Assembly: GCA_013215095.1 (NCBI GenBank) | Contig: JABSPM010000116.1 | Span: forward strand, 1-64,000 | Length of the DNA: 64,000 bases | Source: Flavobacteriaceae bacterium | Lineage (GTDB): Bacteria > Bacteroidota > Bacteroidia > Flavobacteriales > Flavobacteriaceae | Direction of reading: 5' to 3' | Shown: piece after piece, positions 38,741-47,833 of the stretch | Position numbering within the stretch: the first letter of the stretch is position 1 | Layout: each line of letters opens with the position of its first letter | Made by a program: the position numbers and the translations under genes | The notes under the pieces: model-generated | What the model was told of the DNA's origin: nothing | Databases searched by the model: none | The model's input: only the letters and a program-made list of their open reading frames with translations

Positions 38741-39134
38741 CAACATATATAGATTATTTTGACAATGGAAATAAAAAATCGGAAAGCTTAAAAAATAAAG
38801 AAGCGATGTATGGTAATTAGACTTTCTATAGAAAAGACAGTTCCATAGATGCAAAAGATAAACTTTGACAAAAACGGAACTCCCAAAGGGCCTTTTATTC
38901 TTTGCTATAACAATGGTCAAATTCAAACTAAAAGCAACTACTCGGGCAGAGGATTTTTTGAAATTCATGGGAATTTCGAAAGTTATCATAAAAATGGCCA
39001 ATTACGACTTGATGTTAGGTATAATGACATACGAAAACGGCCAATTGAAATCAAAAATCGAATATGATGACAATGGAAACATCACAAGTAAAGAATTTTA
39101 TACCAGAAAAGGCAATCGCATAAAAAAAGGATAA
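38741..39134 (+). pseudogene. decayed YwqK/MORN-type repeat protein
   Basis: Several frames carry pieces of a repeat typical of YwqK-family or MORN-variant proteins: YFDNGNKKSES, FILCYNNGQIQTKSNYSG, YHKNGQLRLDVRYND and YENGQLKSKIEYDDNGN. The frame changes near 39030 and two stops occur upstream (38817-38819 region and before 38870). No intact start or full set of repeats remains. YwqK proteins are annotated as antitoxin-like in some genomes, but the role is not established. The repeat pattern is read directly; the pseudogene status follows from the stops and shifts. Confidence 0.65.
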
Positions 39135-39279
39135 ATACAAAAATAACTAGTTTTCGCATTGCCGAAGTCCAAAATCTAAACATCCTGTTGACTAACGTTT
39201 TCGGTCCATTAAACAACATTTAAAGAAGTCCTCCCCTATCATCTTCAAAAATTACAACACAACTCCATAATTTACATTG

Positions 39280-39287
39280 TATCTTTG
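39280..39287 (+). promoter_or_regulatory. -7 promoter element of rlmF
   Basis: TATCTTTG matches TAnnTTTG and lies 23 bases before the rlmF start codon at 39311. No obvious TTG appears at the -33 position. Confidence 0.5.
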
Positions 39288-39310
39288 CTGTTCATAAAAT
39301 CTATACGCAT

Positions 39311-40153
39311 TTGCATCCTAAAAACCCTTTTAATACCGACTACGATTTTGATTTCTTAATAAAGCATTACCCAGCGTTAAAAGAATTTGTATTTAAAAAC
39401 AAATACGGTAACGTGACTATACAATTTTCTAGCAAAGAGGCTATTAATGCTTTAAATACTGCTCTTATAAAAAGTTATTATCAGATCGATTGGAATATTC
39501 CAAATGCCAATCTTTGTCCGCCAATCCCTGGCCGCTTAGATTACTTATTTCATATTGCAGATTTGATTCCAAAACAAACGCTTAAGCTTCTAGATATTGG
39601 CACTGGGGCTAATCTTATTTACCCTATTTTGGCTACATGCCATTTCAACTGGGATTGTACGGCTAGTGAAGTAGCACTTACTTCATTAGAGCATGCACAA
39701 GCTATCATTGACCAAAATACAGCATTACAAACCATTACTCTAAGGCACCAAAACTATAAAAATCATATTTTAGAACACATTATTCAACCCAAAGATAAAT
39801 TTGATGTTGTCGTTTGTAACCCTCCTTTTTTTAAAAGTCGTGCTGATGCACAAAAACGTAACCAACGCAAGGTCAAAAACTTAAAATTAAACGATAAAGA
39901 ACCACTCAATTTTGGAGGTCAATCTCATGAGCTTTGGTACAAAGGCGGTGAAGAAGCATTTATCAAAAAGATGGCAACAGAAAGTGCTCTTTTTAAAAGG
40001 CAAGTACAATGGTTTACGGCATTAGTATCTCAAAAAGATCACCTCAAAAATATTAAGCGTGCGATTAATAAAACCCAACCTACAGAAGTACGTATTATAG
40101 AAATGGCACAAGGCAATAAACAAAGTCGCTGTATTGCTTGGACTTTTGAATAA
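39311..40153 (+). CDS. rlmF: 23S rRNA (adenine-1618-N6)-methyltransferase RlmF
   Basis: A 280-residue SAM-dependent methyltransferase modifying A1618 of 23S rRNA. The N-terminal HPKNPFNTDYDFDFLIKHYP and WDIP-like WNIPNANLCPPIPGRLDYL follow the RlmF pattern. LLDIGTGANLIYP is the SAM-binding glycine loop at about 97-109, and VVCNPPFF at about 173 is the catalytic NPPF motif. The start is TTG at 39311 (LHPKNPF in other members); no in-frame ATG fits better. It is a single gene with its own -7 element. Confidence 0.92.
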   Translation: MHPKNPFNTDYDFDFLIKHYPALKEFVFKNKYGNVTIQFSSKEAINALNTALIKSYYQIDWNIPNANLCPPIPGRLDYLFHIADLIPKQTLKLLDIGTGANLIYPILATCHFNWDCTASEVALTSLEHAQAIIDQNTALQTITLRHQNYKNHILEHIIQPKDKFDVVVCNPPFFKSRADAQKRNQRKVKNLKLNDKEPLNFGGQSHELWYKGGEEAFIKKMATESALFKRQVQWFTALVSQKDHLKNIKRAINKTQPTEVRIIEMAQGNKQSRCIAWTFE

Positions 40154-40316
40154 ACAGTCCCTATTATGCCACTAGAAAATCAATTCTTTATAACCCATTT
40201 ATTTCAGCTAATAAATGCAGCAGTCACGTCTATGGGGTTGCACTATAGACATCTCATACGCGATTTAAATGCACATCAAATGGGATATTTTCCATATCTA
40301 TTACACAAAATACAAG

Positions 40317-40913
40317 TTAATACACACTTGGTAAGCTAATCTTGAATTTCACTGCTAATAGTCGCACGAGGATAACAACCAAACCTGCAAACATAAACAC
40401 AAAATCTCCCTCTATGGGGAGCATTTCAATTAAGAAATATCCTGCACCTCCAACAATGCATGCTGTAGCATAAATTTCTTTCCTAAAAATCACTGGAATT
40501 TCATTACATAAAATATCTCTAATCACACCACCAAAACATGCCGATATGGTTCCCAGTGCAATACAAATAATAGGATGTAATCCTGCTGAAATCCCTTTTT
40601 CTACACCTACTACCGTATAAAGTCCTATACCAATGGTGTCAAATAAAAACAATGAAGTTCTAAGATAATTGATGTTTTTTCTAAAAATAATTGCAAAAAT
40701 AGCAGAACCAATTATGGCATATGTATAGTTCATATCCTGCATCCAACCTACAGGAGTGTTGCCTATAATTACATCTCTTATTGTACCGCCACCAATTGCT
40801 GTAACAAAAGCAATAATCAAAATCCCAAAAAGATCCATCTTCTTATGCATCGCTACCAAAACTCCCGAAATAGCAAAAGCAATTGTACCTAATAGGTCTA
40901 TGGTGTAAAACAT
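40317..40913 (-). CDS. trimeric intracellular cation channel (TRIC/YadS) family protein
   Basis: A 198-residue membrane protein with seven hydrophobic segments, built as two repeats of three helices plus one. The repeated signature appears as AIGGGTIRDVIIGNTPVGW at about 40-58 and CFGGVIRDILCNEIPVIF at about 126-143. Bacterial TRIC homologues form trimeric potassium-permeable channels. Earlier annotations call this family UPF0126. It stands 55 bp beyond the RDD gene stop on the same strand and may be co-transcribed with it. Confidence 0.88.
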   Translation of the reverse strand: MFYTIDLLGTIAFAISGVLVAMHKKMDLFGILIIAFVTAIGGGTIRDVIIGNTPVGWMQDMNYTYAIIGSAIFAIIFRKNINYLRTSLFLFDTIGIGLYTVVGVEKGISAGLHPIICIALGTISACFGGVIRDILCNEIPVIFRKEIYATACIVGGAGYFLIEMLPIEGDFVFMFAGLVVILVRLLAVKFKISLPSVY

Positions 40914-40969
40914 CTGTTAGTATTTAATTTTAAAAGAAATTCAAAGATAATTGTGCCATTTCAATTGAC

Positions 40970-41689
40970 TTACATATGTTGTGTGTAGTAGTTATAATCT
41001 TTTAAAATGACAGCTATAAAATCAATATCTCTATTATGTTTAACATTCTTAATGTCTGCGACTTCAATGATTTTATTTCTAAGCTTAATCAAGGTTTTAT
41101 AGTCCTTGTTTTTTCTGGCAACAACAAATGTTTCTTTAATAATTCTAGCATCATTATCAGACAGCTTAATAACGCTATGATAGGTAGGTTTATAATCTGA
41201 TTTCAATTCTTCTAAAATTGTATGACTCATATTCACACGATCTTTAAGTAAAATTACAGAAGTGCCAGCTGCCATATCACCAAAGCGTTGTCCTTTTTTA
41301 GAGAATACAATTACAAAAAAGCCTAAAAACAAAACATAGATATCTACAATCCTAAAAAACCAACGTACCACATAATCCGAAAAAGAAGTTTGATACCCAT
41401 CAATTTTCACAACTTTAATAGACATCAACCGTTTGCCAATGGTTTGACCTCCCATTAAGGATTCTAGCGCCAAGGTATAAAAGATTACAGGCAAACTTAA
41501 TACTGTATTTAAGCCAATTTGAGACCATTGATCCATACTATCAAAAGCATTAAAAACCCTAGAAACTATATAAATATAACCAAACTTAATAATCGTATCA
41601 ATAATAAATCCTAATGCGCGCTCAGCTACTCCCGACGAAATGAAATTTATTTTTACATTTTGAGTAGTGTTAATTTGTATCTCTGACAT
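40970..41689 (-). CDS. RDD family membrane protein
   Basis: A 239-residue protein. The RDD domain (about 18-160) has ERALGFIIDTIIKFGYIY near the start, the family's Arg-Asp position (here with ERxxxFxxD), and GQTIGKRLMSIKVV at about 92-105, then RWFFRIVDIY. The C-terminal 70 residues are soluble and helical. RDD proteins have proposed transport roles, still poorly defined. ATG at 41689 is chosen because upstream residues show no match. It is divergent from the SpoIIM-domain gene, with 25 bp between start codons, and belongs by synteny to the MoxR set. Confidence 0.87.
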   Translation of the reverse strand: MSEIQINTTQNVKINFISSGVAERALGFIIDTIIKFGYIYIVSRVFNAFDSMDQWSQIGLNTVLSLPVIFYTLALESLMGGQTIGKRLMSIKVVKIDGYQTSFSDYVVRWFFRIVDIYVLFLGFFVIVFSKKGQRFGDMAAGTSVILLKDRVNMSHTILEELKSDYKPTYHSVIKLSDNDARIIKETFVVARKNKDYKTLIKLRNKIIEVADIKNVKHNRDIDFIAVILKDYNYYTQHM

Positions 41690-41714
41690 TTTATTTATTA
41701 TTTTTAACGACTGT

Positions 41715-42698
41715 ATGAGAGAAGTTGCTTTTATAAAACAAAATAAAGAAAAATGGTTAAGTTTTGAAAAAACAATTACAACTAATAAAACCAAAGACCC
41801 CGATGCATTAGCAACACAGTATATACAGCTTATAAACGATCTGTCTTACGCACAAACCTATTATCCAAAAAGTAAAATTACGGTATACCTCAATCAACTT
41901 GCTGTAAAACTATACAATAAGATTTATAAAAACAAAACCGAAGACACGCATCGTATCTTTTCCTTTTGGAAAACCGAAGTCCCAATTCTCACTTATAATT
42001 ACCGCAACTACATATATATTGCATTTGCTTTATTTACAATTTTTACATTTATAGGAGTCATTTCTGCGGCTAATAATGCTGAATTTTTAAGAACCATTGT
42101 TGGCGATAGCTACGTCAATCAAACTTTAGAAAATATCGAAAATGGAGATCCTGTCGCGATTTATAAAAGCGGAAGTAACTGGGGCAGTTTTATTGGAATT
42201 ACATACAATAACCTTAGAGTTGGGATTATGGCATTTGTTCTTGGTATATTTGGAGGCTTAGGAACTGTTTGGGTATTATTCAAAAACTGTATTATGCTTG
42301 GCTCCTTTCAGTATTTCTTCCATGAAAAAGATGTGCTTTGGGAAAGTATTCGCGGAATTTGGATTCATGGTGCTATGGAAATTTTTGCTATAATTATTGA
42401 AGCCGCTGCTGGTCTCATCTTAGGCACAAGTTTATTATTCCCTGGTACACATTCTAGATATGCCGCATTTAAAAAAGGCGCAAAAGTTGGTGTTAAAATA
42501 CTAATCAGCACATTTCCTTTTACATTTTTTGCTGGATTTTTAGAGGGCTTCATTACAAGATACTCCAACATCATGCCCAACCTGCTATCTGTAATTATTA
42601 TCTTGGGTACACTTGGATTTATTAGTTATTATTACCTCATATATCCTTTTAAAGTGCACCGTTTACAAACCGAAAAAGCAATCGCATTTCAACCTTAA
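41715..42698 (+). CDS. stage II sporulation protein M-like (SpoIIM/DUF95) membrane protein
   Basis: A 327-residue protein. An N-terminal soluble helical part (about 1-95) precedes a membrane domain with five or six segments, including SGSNWGSFIGITYNNLRVG at about 155-173 and GIWIHGAMEIFAIIIEAAAG at about 215-234, typical of the SpoIIM family. Sporulation is not implied; the family occurs widely beside MoxR and DUF58 genes. ATG at 41715 is preferred to 41667, which would overlap the divergent RDD gene. The stop TAA directly abuts the next ATG (42699). Confidence 0.86.
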   Translation: MREVAFIKQNKEKWLSFEKTITTNKTKDPDALATQYIQLINDLSYAQTYYPKSKITVYLNQLAVKLYNKIYKNKTEDTHRIFSFWKTEVPILTYNYRNYIYIAFALFTIFTFIGVISAANNAEFLRTIVGDSYVNQTLENIENGDPVAIYKSGSNWGSFIGITYNNLRVGIMAFVLGIFGGLGTVWVLFKNCIMLGSFQYFFHEKDVLWESIRGIWIHGAMEIFAIIIEAAAGLILGTSLLFPGTHSRYAAFKKGAKVGVKILISTFPFTFFAGFLEGFITRYSNIMPNLLSVIIILGTLGFISYYYLIYPFKVHRLQTEKAIAFQP

Positions 42699-43403
42699 AT
42701 GAGCCTATTAAACACAAATAACATACTCCGATATGTGGTTTTACTCTCTAGTATTTGCCTCCATTTACAAGCTCAAGAAATTATAGATCAAAAAACATTT
42801 GACAAGGATTTTAAAACACGATATGACAGTCATAAATTTGACTATAATGGCAAAAATATAACCAGTAAATCTACTCTAAATGAAGGGGATATTAGCTCGG
42901 ATTATAATGACGTTGTAGCACAAAACCATGAAGACACATATAGCATTTTTAGCGGCTACGGATACCTGTTTTTAATTCCCCTTGTGTTTGCAGTTGTTTA
43001 TCTCATTTACATTCTACTGCATGAAGGTAATGGCAGTTGGTTTCATAAAAACAGAAACAAATCTATAAAATCACATCAAAAACTCAACATAGAGACTGCA
43101 AGTTCAGATGCATTTGAGCAGCTCATTTCTAGAGCAGAAACCAATACCGATTATAGATTAGCCATACGCTATCAATATTTGCAAGTTTTAAAAGCACTAA
43201 GTCTTAAAAATCTTATTTCCATAGAAGATGACAAAACTAATGCAGAATATCTTAACGAAATACAAAATGTAAACCTTAACATTCAACTCTCTAAAATATT
43301 ATACATTTATGATTATACCTGGTATGGCGAATTTGAAATAAACAAAACCCAGTATGACATTGCCAAAACAAAGTTTCAATCTTTACTAAAATATATAGGC
43401 TAA
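42699..43403 (+). CDS. DUF4129 domain protein
   Basis: A 234-residue protein with a signal peptide (about 10-25), a short periplasmic part, one membrane segment at about 85-107 (YGYLFLIPLVFAVVYLIYILL), and a cytoplasmic DUF4129 domain ending YDYTWYGEFEINKTQYD. The domain recurs with MoxR, DUF58 and DUF4350. It starts one base after the SpoIIM stop, and its last base is the first of the DUF4350 start (ATG 43403), so translation is tightly coupled. Confidence 0.85.
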   Translation: MSLLNTNNILRYVVLLSSICLHLQAQEIIDQKTFDKDFKTRYDSHKFDYNGKNITSKSTLNEGDISSDYNDVVAQNHEDTYSIFSGYGYLFLIPLVFAVVYLIYILLHEGNGSWFHKNRNKSIKSHQKLNIETASSDAFEQLISRAETNTDYRLAIRYQYLQVLKALSLKNLISIEDDKTNAEYLNEIQNVNLNIQLSKILYIYDYTWYGEFEINKTQYDIAKTKFQSLLKYIG

Positions 43404-44620
43404 TGAAAAAGATAGGACTTGCCATAATTAGCATTATTATACTTGTTATTGTCTTAATACAATATTCTAATTTTGGTAAAACCAAAATTATAGATTGGGA
43501 AGAATCCTATGATGAAAAAAGCACACAACCTTATGGTACCTATGTACTTTATAAAGAACTTTCAAATCTCTTTGAAACTCAAAAAATAAGAACAGTTTAT
43601 TATGACCCAACCACCTATTTAACGGCTAACTCAGAAGATGGAAATGGCGAGCATATTGCCAAAGGGATATACCTGCTTATTGGAAATTCAAATTATTTAG
43701 ACAGCTATGACATTAAAACAATTCTGCGATTTACGAATGAAGGTAATACTTTGTTTATTTCTGATTATCATCTTCATCAAAAATTAGCCGACACCTTAGG
43801 GCTAGAAACACAATATTACGCTAATGGCACCGACAGTATTTCTACTTATACACTAAAAAACAAATTTCTTTTTAAAGAAGAAATTCAACTAGATAAGAAT
43901 GAAGGCGATATAGTTTTCAAAACCGATACTGCTCTTAAACAATACGAAATTTTGGGTTATGCCAAACAAAATGACACATTAAAACCCAATGTTATAAGAA
44001 TAGATCATGGTCTAGGTCAGATCATTTTACATTTAGAACCGAAAGTATTTACCAACTATCACTTGCTTAAGGAAAAGCGCTATAAATATGCCGAAGCTGT
44101 GCTAAGTTATTTACCAAATGACAATGTGTACTTTGATTCTTATGACAAAATTTATAATACGACATATGGTAATACCAAACAAGAATCAAACCTCAAGTGG
44201 TTTTTACAACAAAATGCCTTTAAATGGGCATGGTATCTTTCCCTTTTCTTTGCATTTATTTTCATACTATTTAATGCCAAACGACGTCAGCGTATTATTA
44301 AAATCATTAAACCTATTGAAAACACGACGGTTGGTTTTGTAAAAACAATTTCAAACTTATATTTTGAAACCCAAGACCATAAAAATATTATTACTAAAAA
44401 AATAACCTATTTTTTAGAAAAACTAAGAACAGATTACAACATAGATACTTCTGTTTTGGATGACGAATTTATTGAAAAGCTAACCGCAAAATCTGGTCAA
44501 AATAAAGATGTCGTTGCCAAAGTAATCAAGCATATTAATTGGCTCAATTCCAAAACTGATTTCTTTGAAGAAAATTTAGTTCATCTCAATAGATATATCG
44601 AAGCATTTTATTCTAAATAA
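43403..44620 (+). CDS. DUF4350 domain membrane protein
   Basis: A 405-residue protein. A membrane segment covers about 4-22, followed by DWEESYDEKSTQPYGTYVLYKEL, the start of the DUF4350 domain, then an alpha/beta domain (GIYLLIGNSNYLDSYD, NTLFISDYH). A second membrane segment lies at about 272-290 (WAWYLSLFFAFIFILFNAK). The C-terminal 110 residues are cytoplasmic and helical. Function is unknown, but the gene is a standard member of this cluster. It is 2 bp from the MoxR ATPase gene. Confidence 0.85.
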   Translation: MKKIGLAIISIIILVIVLIQYSNFGKTKIIDWEESYDEKSTQPYGTYVLYKELSNLFETQKIRTVYYDPTTYLTANSEDGNGEHIAKGIYLLIGNSNYLDSYDIKTILRFTNEGNTLFISDYHLHQKLADTLGLETQYYANGTDSISTYTLKNKFLFKEEIQLDKNEGDIVFKTDTALKQYEILGYAKQNDTLKPNVIRIDHGLGQIILHLEPKVFTNYHLLKEKRYKYAEAVLSYLPNDNVYFDSYDKIYNTTYGNTKQESNLKWFLQQNAFKWAWYLSLFFAFIFILFNAKRRQRIIKIIKPIENTTVGFVKTISNLYFETQDHKNIITKKITYFLEKLRTDYNIDTSVLDDEFIEKLTAKSGQNKDVVAKVIKHINWLNSKTDFFEENLVHLNRYIEAFYSK

Positions 44621-44622
44621 TT

Positions 44623-45681
44623 ATGGAAGCACACAACGAAGAACAACACCAAGAAACGACGTCGCAGCATACGTCAAAAATGGAAGAAACAGCAAGTAAT
44701 ACAACAGACACAGTAGCGTTTCAAAATCGTATAGACCTCGCAGAACTACAAGAAAATGTTCTGAAAATAAAACAAGAAATCGGAAAAGTTATTGTAGGTC
44801 AACACGATATGATAGACATGCTTATTGCTACTTTGCTCGCTAAAGGACATGCGCTAATTGAGGGTGTTCCTGGTGTAGCAAAAACCATTTCTGCAAAACT
44901 GCTATCCAAGGCATTGACTATAGATTTTAGCCGCATTCAATTTACGCCAGATTTAATGCCAAGCGATATCTTGGGGACTTCTGTTTTTAATTTAAAAACA
45001 AGCGGATTTGATTTTAAACATGGACCTATTTTCTCCAATATGATACTTATTGATGAAATTAATAGGGCGCCAGCAAAAACACAAGCTGCCTTGTTTGAAG
45101 TTATGGAAGAACAACAAATTACTATTGATAGTCATACCTATAAATTGGATACCCCATTTATGGTTTTAGCTACACAAAATCCTATAGAGCAAGAAGGGAC
45201 GTATCGTTTGCCAGAGGCCCAATTGGATCGTTTCTTGTTTAAAATAGATGTAACTTATCCCAATTTAGATGAAGAAATTACGATTATTACAAGAGAGCAT
45301 CAATTGCAAGACCAAAAGAAAACAGATACGATTACATCCTTTTTAACGGCTGATCAAATTAATACATATCAGAGCTTGGTAACGCAAGTTATTATCGAAG
45401 AACACCTCCTAAAATATATTGCTCAAATTATCATTTCAACTCGAAATAATCAATTCTTATATCTTGGTGCTTCGCCAAGAGCATCTATTGCTATTCTGAA
45501 AGCTAGCAAAGCTTTTGCTGCAATGCAAGGACGTGATTTTGTTTCACCAGAAGATATTAAACGTGCAGCCGTTCCAGTTTTACACCATAGAGTAATTGTA
45601 ACACCAGAACGCGAAATGGAAGGTCTAACCAGTAAAGATGTCATTCAGCAAATTATTGAAACTGTAGAAATTCCACGATAG
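44623..45681 (+). CDS. MoxR-family AAA+ ATPase
   Basis: A 352-residue cytoplasmic chaperone-like ATPase. A low-complexity, Gln/Thr/Glu-rich N-terminal 35 residues precede the AAA+ domain. Walker A is GVPGVAKT at about 85, Walker B LIDEINRAP at about 145, and sensor 1 ATQNPIEQEGTY at about 185. The C-terminal lid ends the protein. MoxR ATPases act on partner proteins, often together with DUF58 and von Willebrand-type proteins. Here DUF58 follows 34 bp downstream. The usual VWA gene is not present inside the window. Confidence 0.93.
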   Translation: MEAHNEEQHQETTSQHTSKMEETASNTTDTVAFQNRIDLAELQENVLKIKQEIGKVIVGQHDMIDMLIATLLAKGHALIEGVPGVAKTISAKLLSKALTIDFSRIQFTPDLMPSDILGTSVFNLKTSGFDFKHGPIFSNMILIDEINRAPAKTQAALFEVMEEQQITIDSHTYKLDTPFMVLATQNPIEQEGTYRLPEAQLDRFLFKIDVTYPNLDEEITIITREHQLQDQKKTDTITSFLTADQINTYQSLVTQVIIEEHLLKYIAQIIISTRNNQFLYLGASPRASIAILKASKAFAAMQGRDFVSPEDIKRAAVPVLHHRVIVTPEREMEGLTSKDVIQQIIETVEIPR

Positions 45682-45715
45682 CATAACATACTACAGAAAA
45701 CAACCATATACCATT

Positions 45716-47047
45716 ATGAAATTTCTAAAACCCTTTTATATAGAACCTAGATTTTTTCAAATCGTAATTGGAGTCATTTTCTTATTTGGTTTTAGTTATT
45801 TTATACCCGTATTATTTCCTTTAGCACAAATTTTACTGCTTCTTATCAGCATTGTTTTTACAATAGATTTTGCCATTGTTTTTATCGGAAAATCAAAACT
45901 TAAAGGACAGCGTGAAGTTCCTGATAAATTTTCTAATTGTGATCAAAATCAAATCACACTTTCTATCACCAATAACTATCCTTTTAAAATACATCTTACA
46001 ATTATTGATGAAATTCCTGAGCAGTTTCAAAAACGCAATTTTAAAATCAAACAAATTATAGCCCCACAAAACAAAGCAACAATCACCTATAACCTTAGAC
46101 CAATAGAGCGCGGTGAATATCATTTTGGAGCTTTAAATGTATATGCTTCATCAATCTTAGGGTTGGTAGCAAAACGTTTCACATTTGACAGTCATATGAT
46201 GGTGCCTACTTATCCTGGATTTAAACAATTGCGTAAATTTGAATTACTTAATATACATAAAAATTCTGCAGAATATGGTATCAAAAAAATCCGCCGTATT
46301 GGGCATACTATGGAGTTTGAACAAATAAAAGAATATGCACAAGGTGATGATATAAGGACCATTAACTGGAAGGCTACCGCAAAGAAAAACAGCTTAATGG
46401 TGAATCAATTTCAAGATGAAAAATCACAACCCGTGTATGCTATAATAGATCGGGGTCGTGTAATGCAAATGCCCTTTGACGGTATTAGTTTATTAGATTA
46501 CGCTATTAATTCTACTTTAGTCATTAGTAATGCAATACTCAAAAAACAAGACAAATCTGGTATGCTATCCTTTTCTAAAAAAGTAGAAAACGTTGTTATA
46601 GCACAACGTCGTAGCTCTCAGATGCAACTTATCCTAGAAGCCCTTTATAATGTTAAAACTGATTTCTTTGAAAGTGATTATGGCAAACTTTATAGTGCAG
46701 TAAAGCGCCATATTACGCAGCGTAGTTTGATCTTATTATATACCAATTTTGAAACCTTAGATAGCTTACATAGACAATTACCATATCTCAAAGCCATTGC
46801 CAAAAATCATCTATTGGTTGTAATTTTTTTCCAAAATACCGAACTCCAAAATTTAATTAAAAACGAAGCCGAAACGCTACAACATATATATGACAAGGCC
46901 ATTGCTGAAAAGTTTGCATTTGAAAAACGCTTAATTGTAAACGAACTTAAAAAATACGGTATCTATTCTATACTAACTACGCCACAAAACCTAACAATAG
47001 ACACACTTAATAAATATCTTGAAATAAAATCTCGAGGATTAATCTAA
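45716..47047 (+). CDS. DUF58 domain protein
   Basis: A 443-residue protein. Two membrane segments lie near the N-terminus (about 15-35 and 38-58). The DUF58 domain includes GDDIRTINWKATAKKNSLMV at about 212-231, with the conserved Arg-x-x-x-Trp core (IRTINWKATA), and then a von Willebrand-like fold (QPVYAIIDRGRVM). It is the usual partner of MoxR. It ends the operon; a terminator lies 150 bp further on at 47193-47221. Confidence 0.88.
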   Translation: MKFLKPFYIEPRFFQIVIGVIFLFGFSYFIPVLFPLAQILLLLISIVFTIDFAIVFIGKSKLKGQREVPDKFSNCDQNQITLSITNNYPFKIHLTIIDEIPEQFQKRNFKIKQIIAPQNKATITYNLRPIERGEYHFGALNVYASSILGLVAKRFTFDSHMMVPTYPGFKQLRKFELLNIHKNSAEYGIKKIRRIGHTMEFEQIKEYAQGDDIRTINWKATAKKNSLMVNQFQDEKSQPVYAIIDRGRVMQMPFDGISLLDYAINSTLVISNAILKKQDKSGMLSFSKKVENVVIAQRRSSQMQLILEALYNVKTDFFESDYGKLYSAVKRHITQRSLILLYTNFETLDSLHRQLPYLKAIAKNHLLVVIFFQNTELQNLIKNEAETLQHIYDKAIAEKFAFEKRLIVNELKKYGIYSILTTPQNLTIDTLNKYLEIKSRGLI

Positions 47048-47192
47048 AGCAGCTTTATATTACTTCGGTGTACTTTATACACAACTATCCTTAAAAACAC
47101 ATGCAGATTAAAAACATAAGCCACATGTAATTGGCGGTTACTCTTTATAATTAATACCATGCCAAACAGAGTAATCCAATGAGTATAAATGC

Positions 47193-47221
47193 AAAAAGCA
47201 TGTCTAAATAACATGCTTTTT
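47193..47221. terminator. bidirectional terminator between DUF58 and dps
   Basis: AAAAAGCATGT (47193-47203) pairs perfectly with ACATGCTTTTT (47211-47221) around a 7-base loop. It serves the convergent DUF58 operon and dps. Confidence 0.85.
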
Positions 47222-47251
47222 TATGAGTTCTGTTTTGAATACACTATTTGT

Positions 47252-47731
47252 TTAGACGGTTTCATTTAACCAAGCCTTCATCATCCAAACTGTTTTTTCT
47301 TGCTCTGTAATAAAATCACTCATCATAGCGCTTGTACCTTCATCATTAGCATCACCAGCCTTATCTAAAATAGAACGTTCCATCTTTAAAAGCTCTGTTA
47401 GTGCATCTACAATGAGACGAACAGCCTTCTCATCTTGAGAAATATTTTTTCCTACAGAAACTTTTGCTCTACTCACATAATCTTCAAAAGTGTGCAATGG
47501 AGTTGCTCCTAAAGTTAAAATACGCTCTGCGATTTCATCAACTTTAGTATTAGCATCATCGTATAATTCTTCAAATTTTAGATGTAAGTTAAAAAAATCT
47601 TTTCCTTTGATGTTCCAATGGATACCTCGCAAATTTTGATAATACAATTGAAAATTTGCTAACAATTCATTCAAATCTAAAGCCAATACTTCTGCTTGTG
47701 CCTTATCTAAACCAATACTATTTAAATTCAT
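47252..47731 (-). CDS. dps: DNA-binding ferritin-like protein Dps
   Basis: A 159-residue protein of the Dps family, which stores iron and protects DNA against peroxide. The ferroxidase motif appears as HWNIKGKDFFNLHLKFEELYDD at about 40-61, with the conserved His and Glu ligands. The family's helical length is normal. It is divergent from oxyR with 102 bp between starts. Bacteroidota OxyR is known to activate dps, so the arrangement points to peroxide control. CAAATTTA at 47753-47760 (TAAATTTG on the minus strand) is a candidate -7 box. Confidence 0.92.
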   Translation of the reverse strand: MNLNSIGLDKAQAEVLALDLNELLANFQLYYQNLRGIHWNIKGKDFFNLHLKFEELYDDANTKVDEIAERILTLGATPLHTFEDYVSRAKVSVGKNISQDEKAVRLIVDALTELLKMERSILDKAGDANDEGTSAMMSDFITEQEKTVWMMKAWLNETV

Positions 47732-47833
47732 TACGTTTGTTTTTTATTGCTACAAATTTAATCTATAATAAATCCCGTTTACTATAAGTATAATTGATAG
47801 ATTTTATATCTTTATAACCTAAATTGATTTAAA

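Noticed and set aside
40166-40339. 57-residue plus-strand frame after rlmF
   Set aside because: Overlaps the 3' end of the TRIC gene by 23 bp, has no family resemblance and no promoter or terminator of its own.
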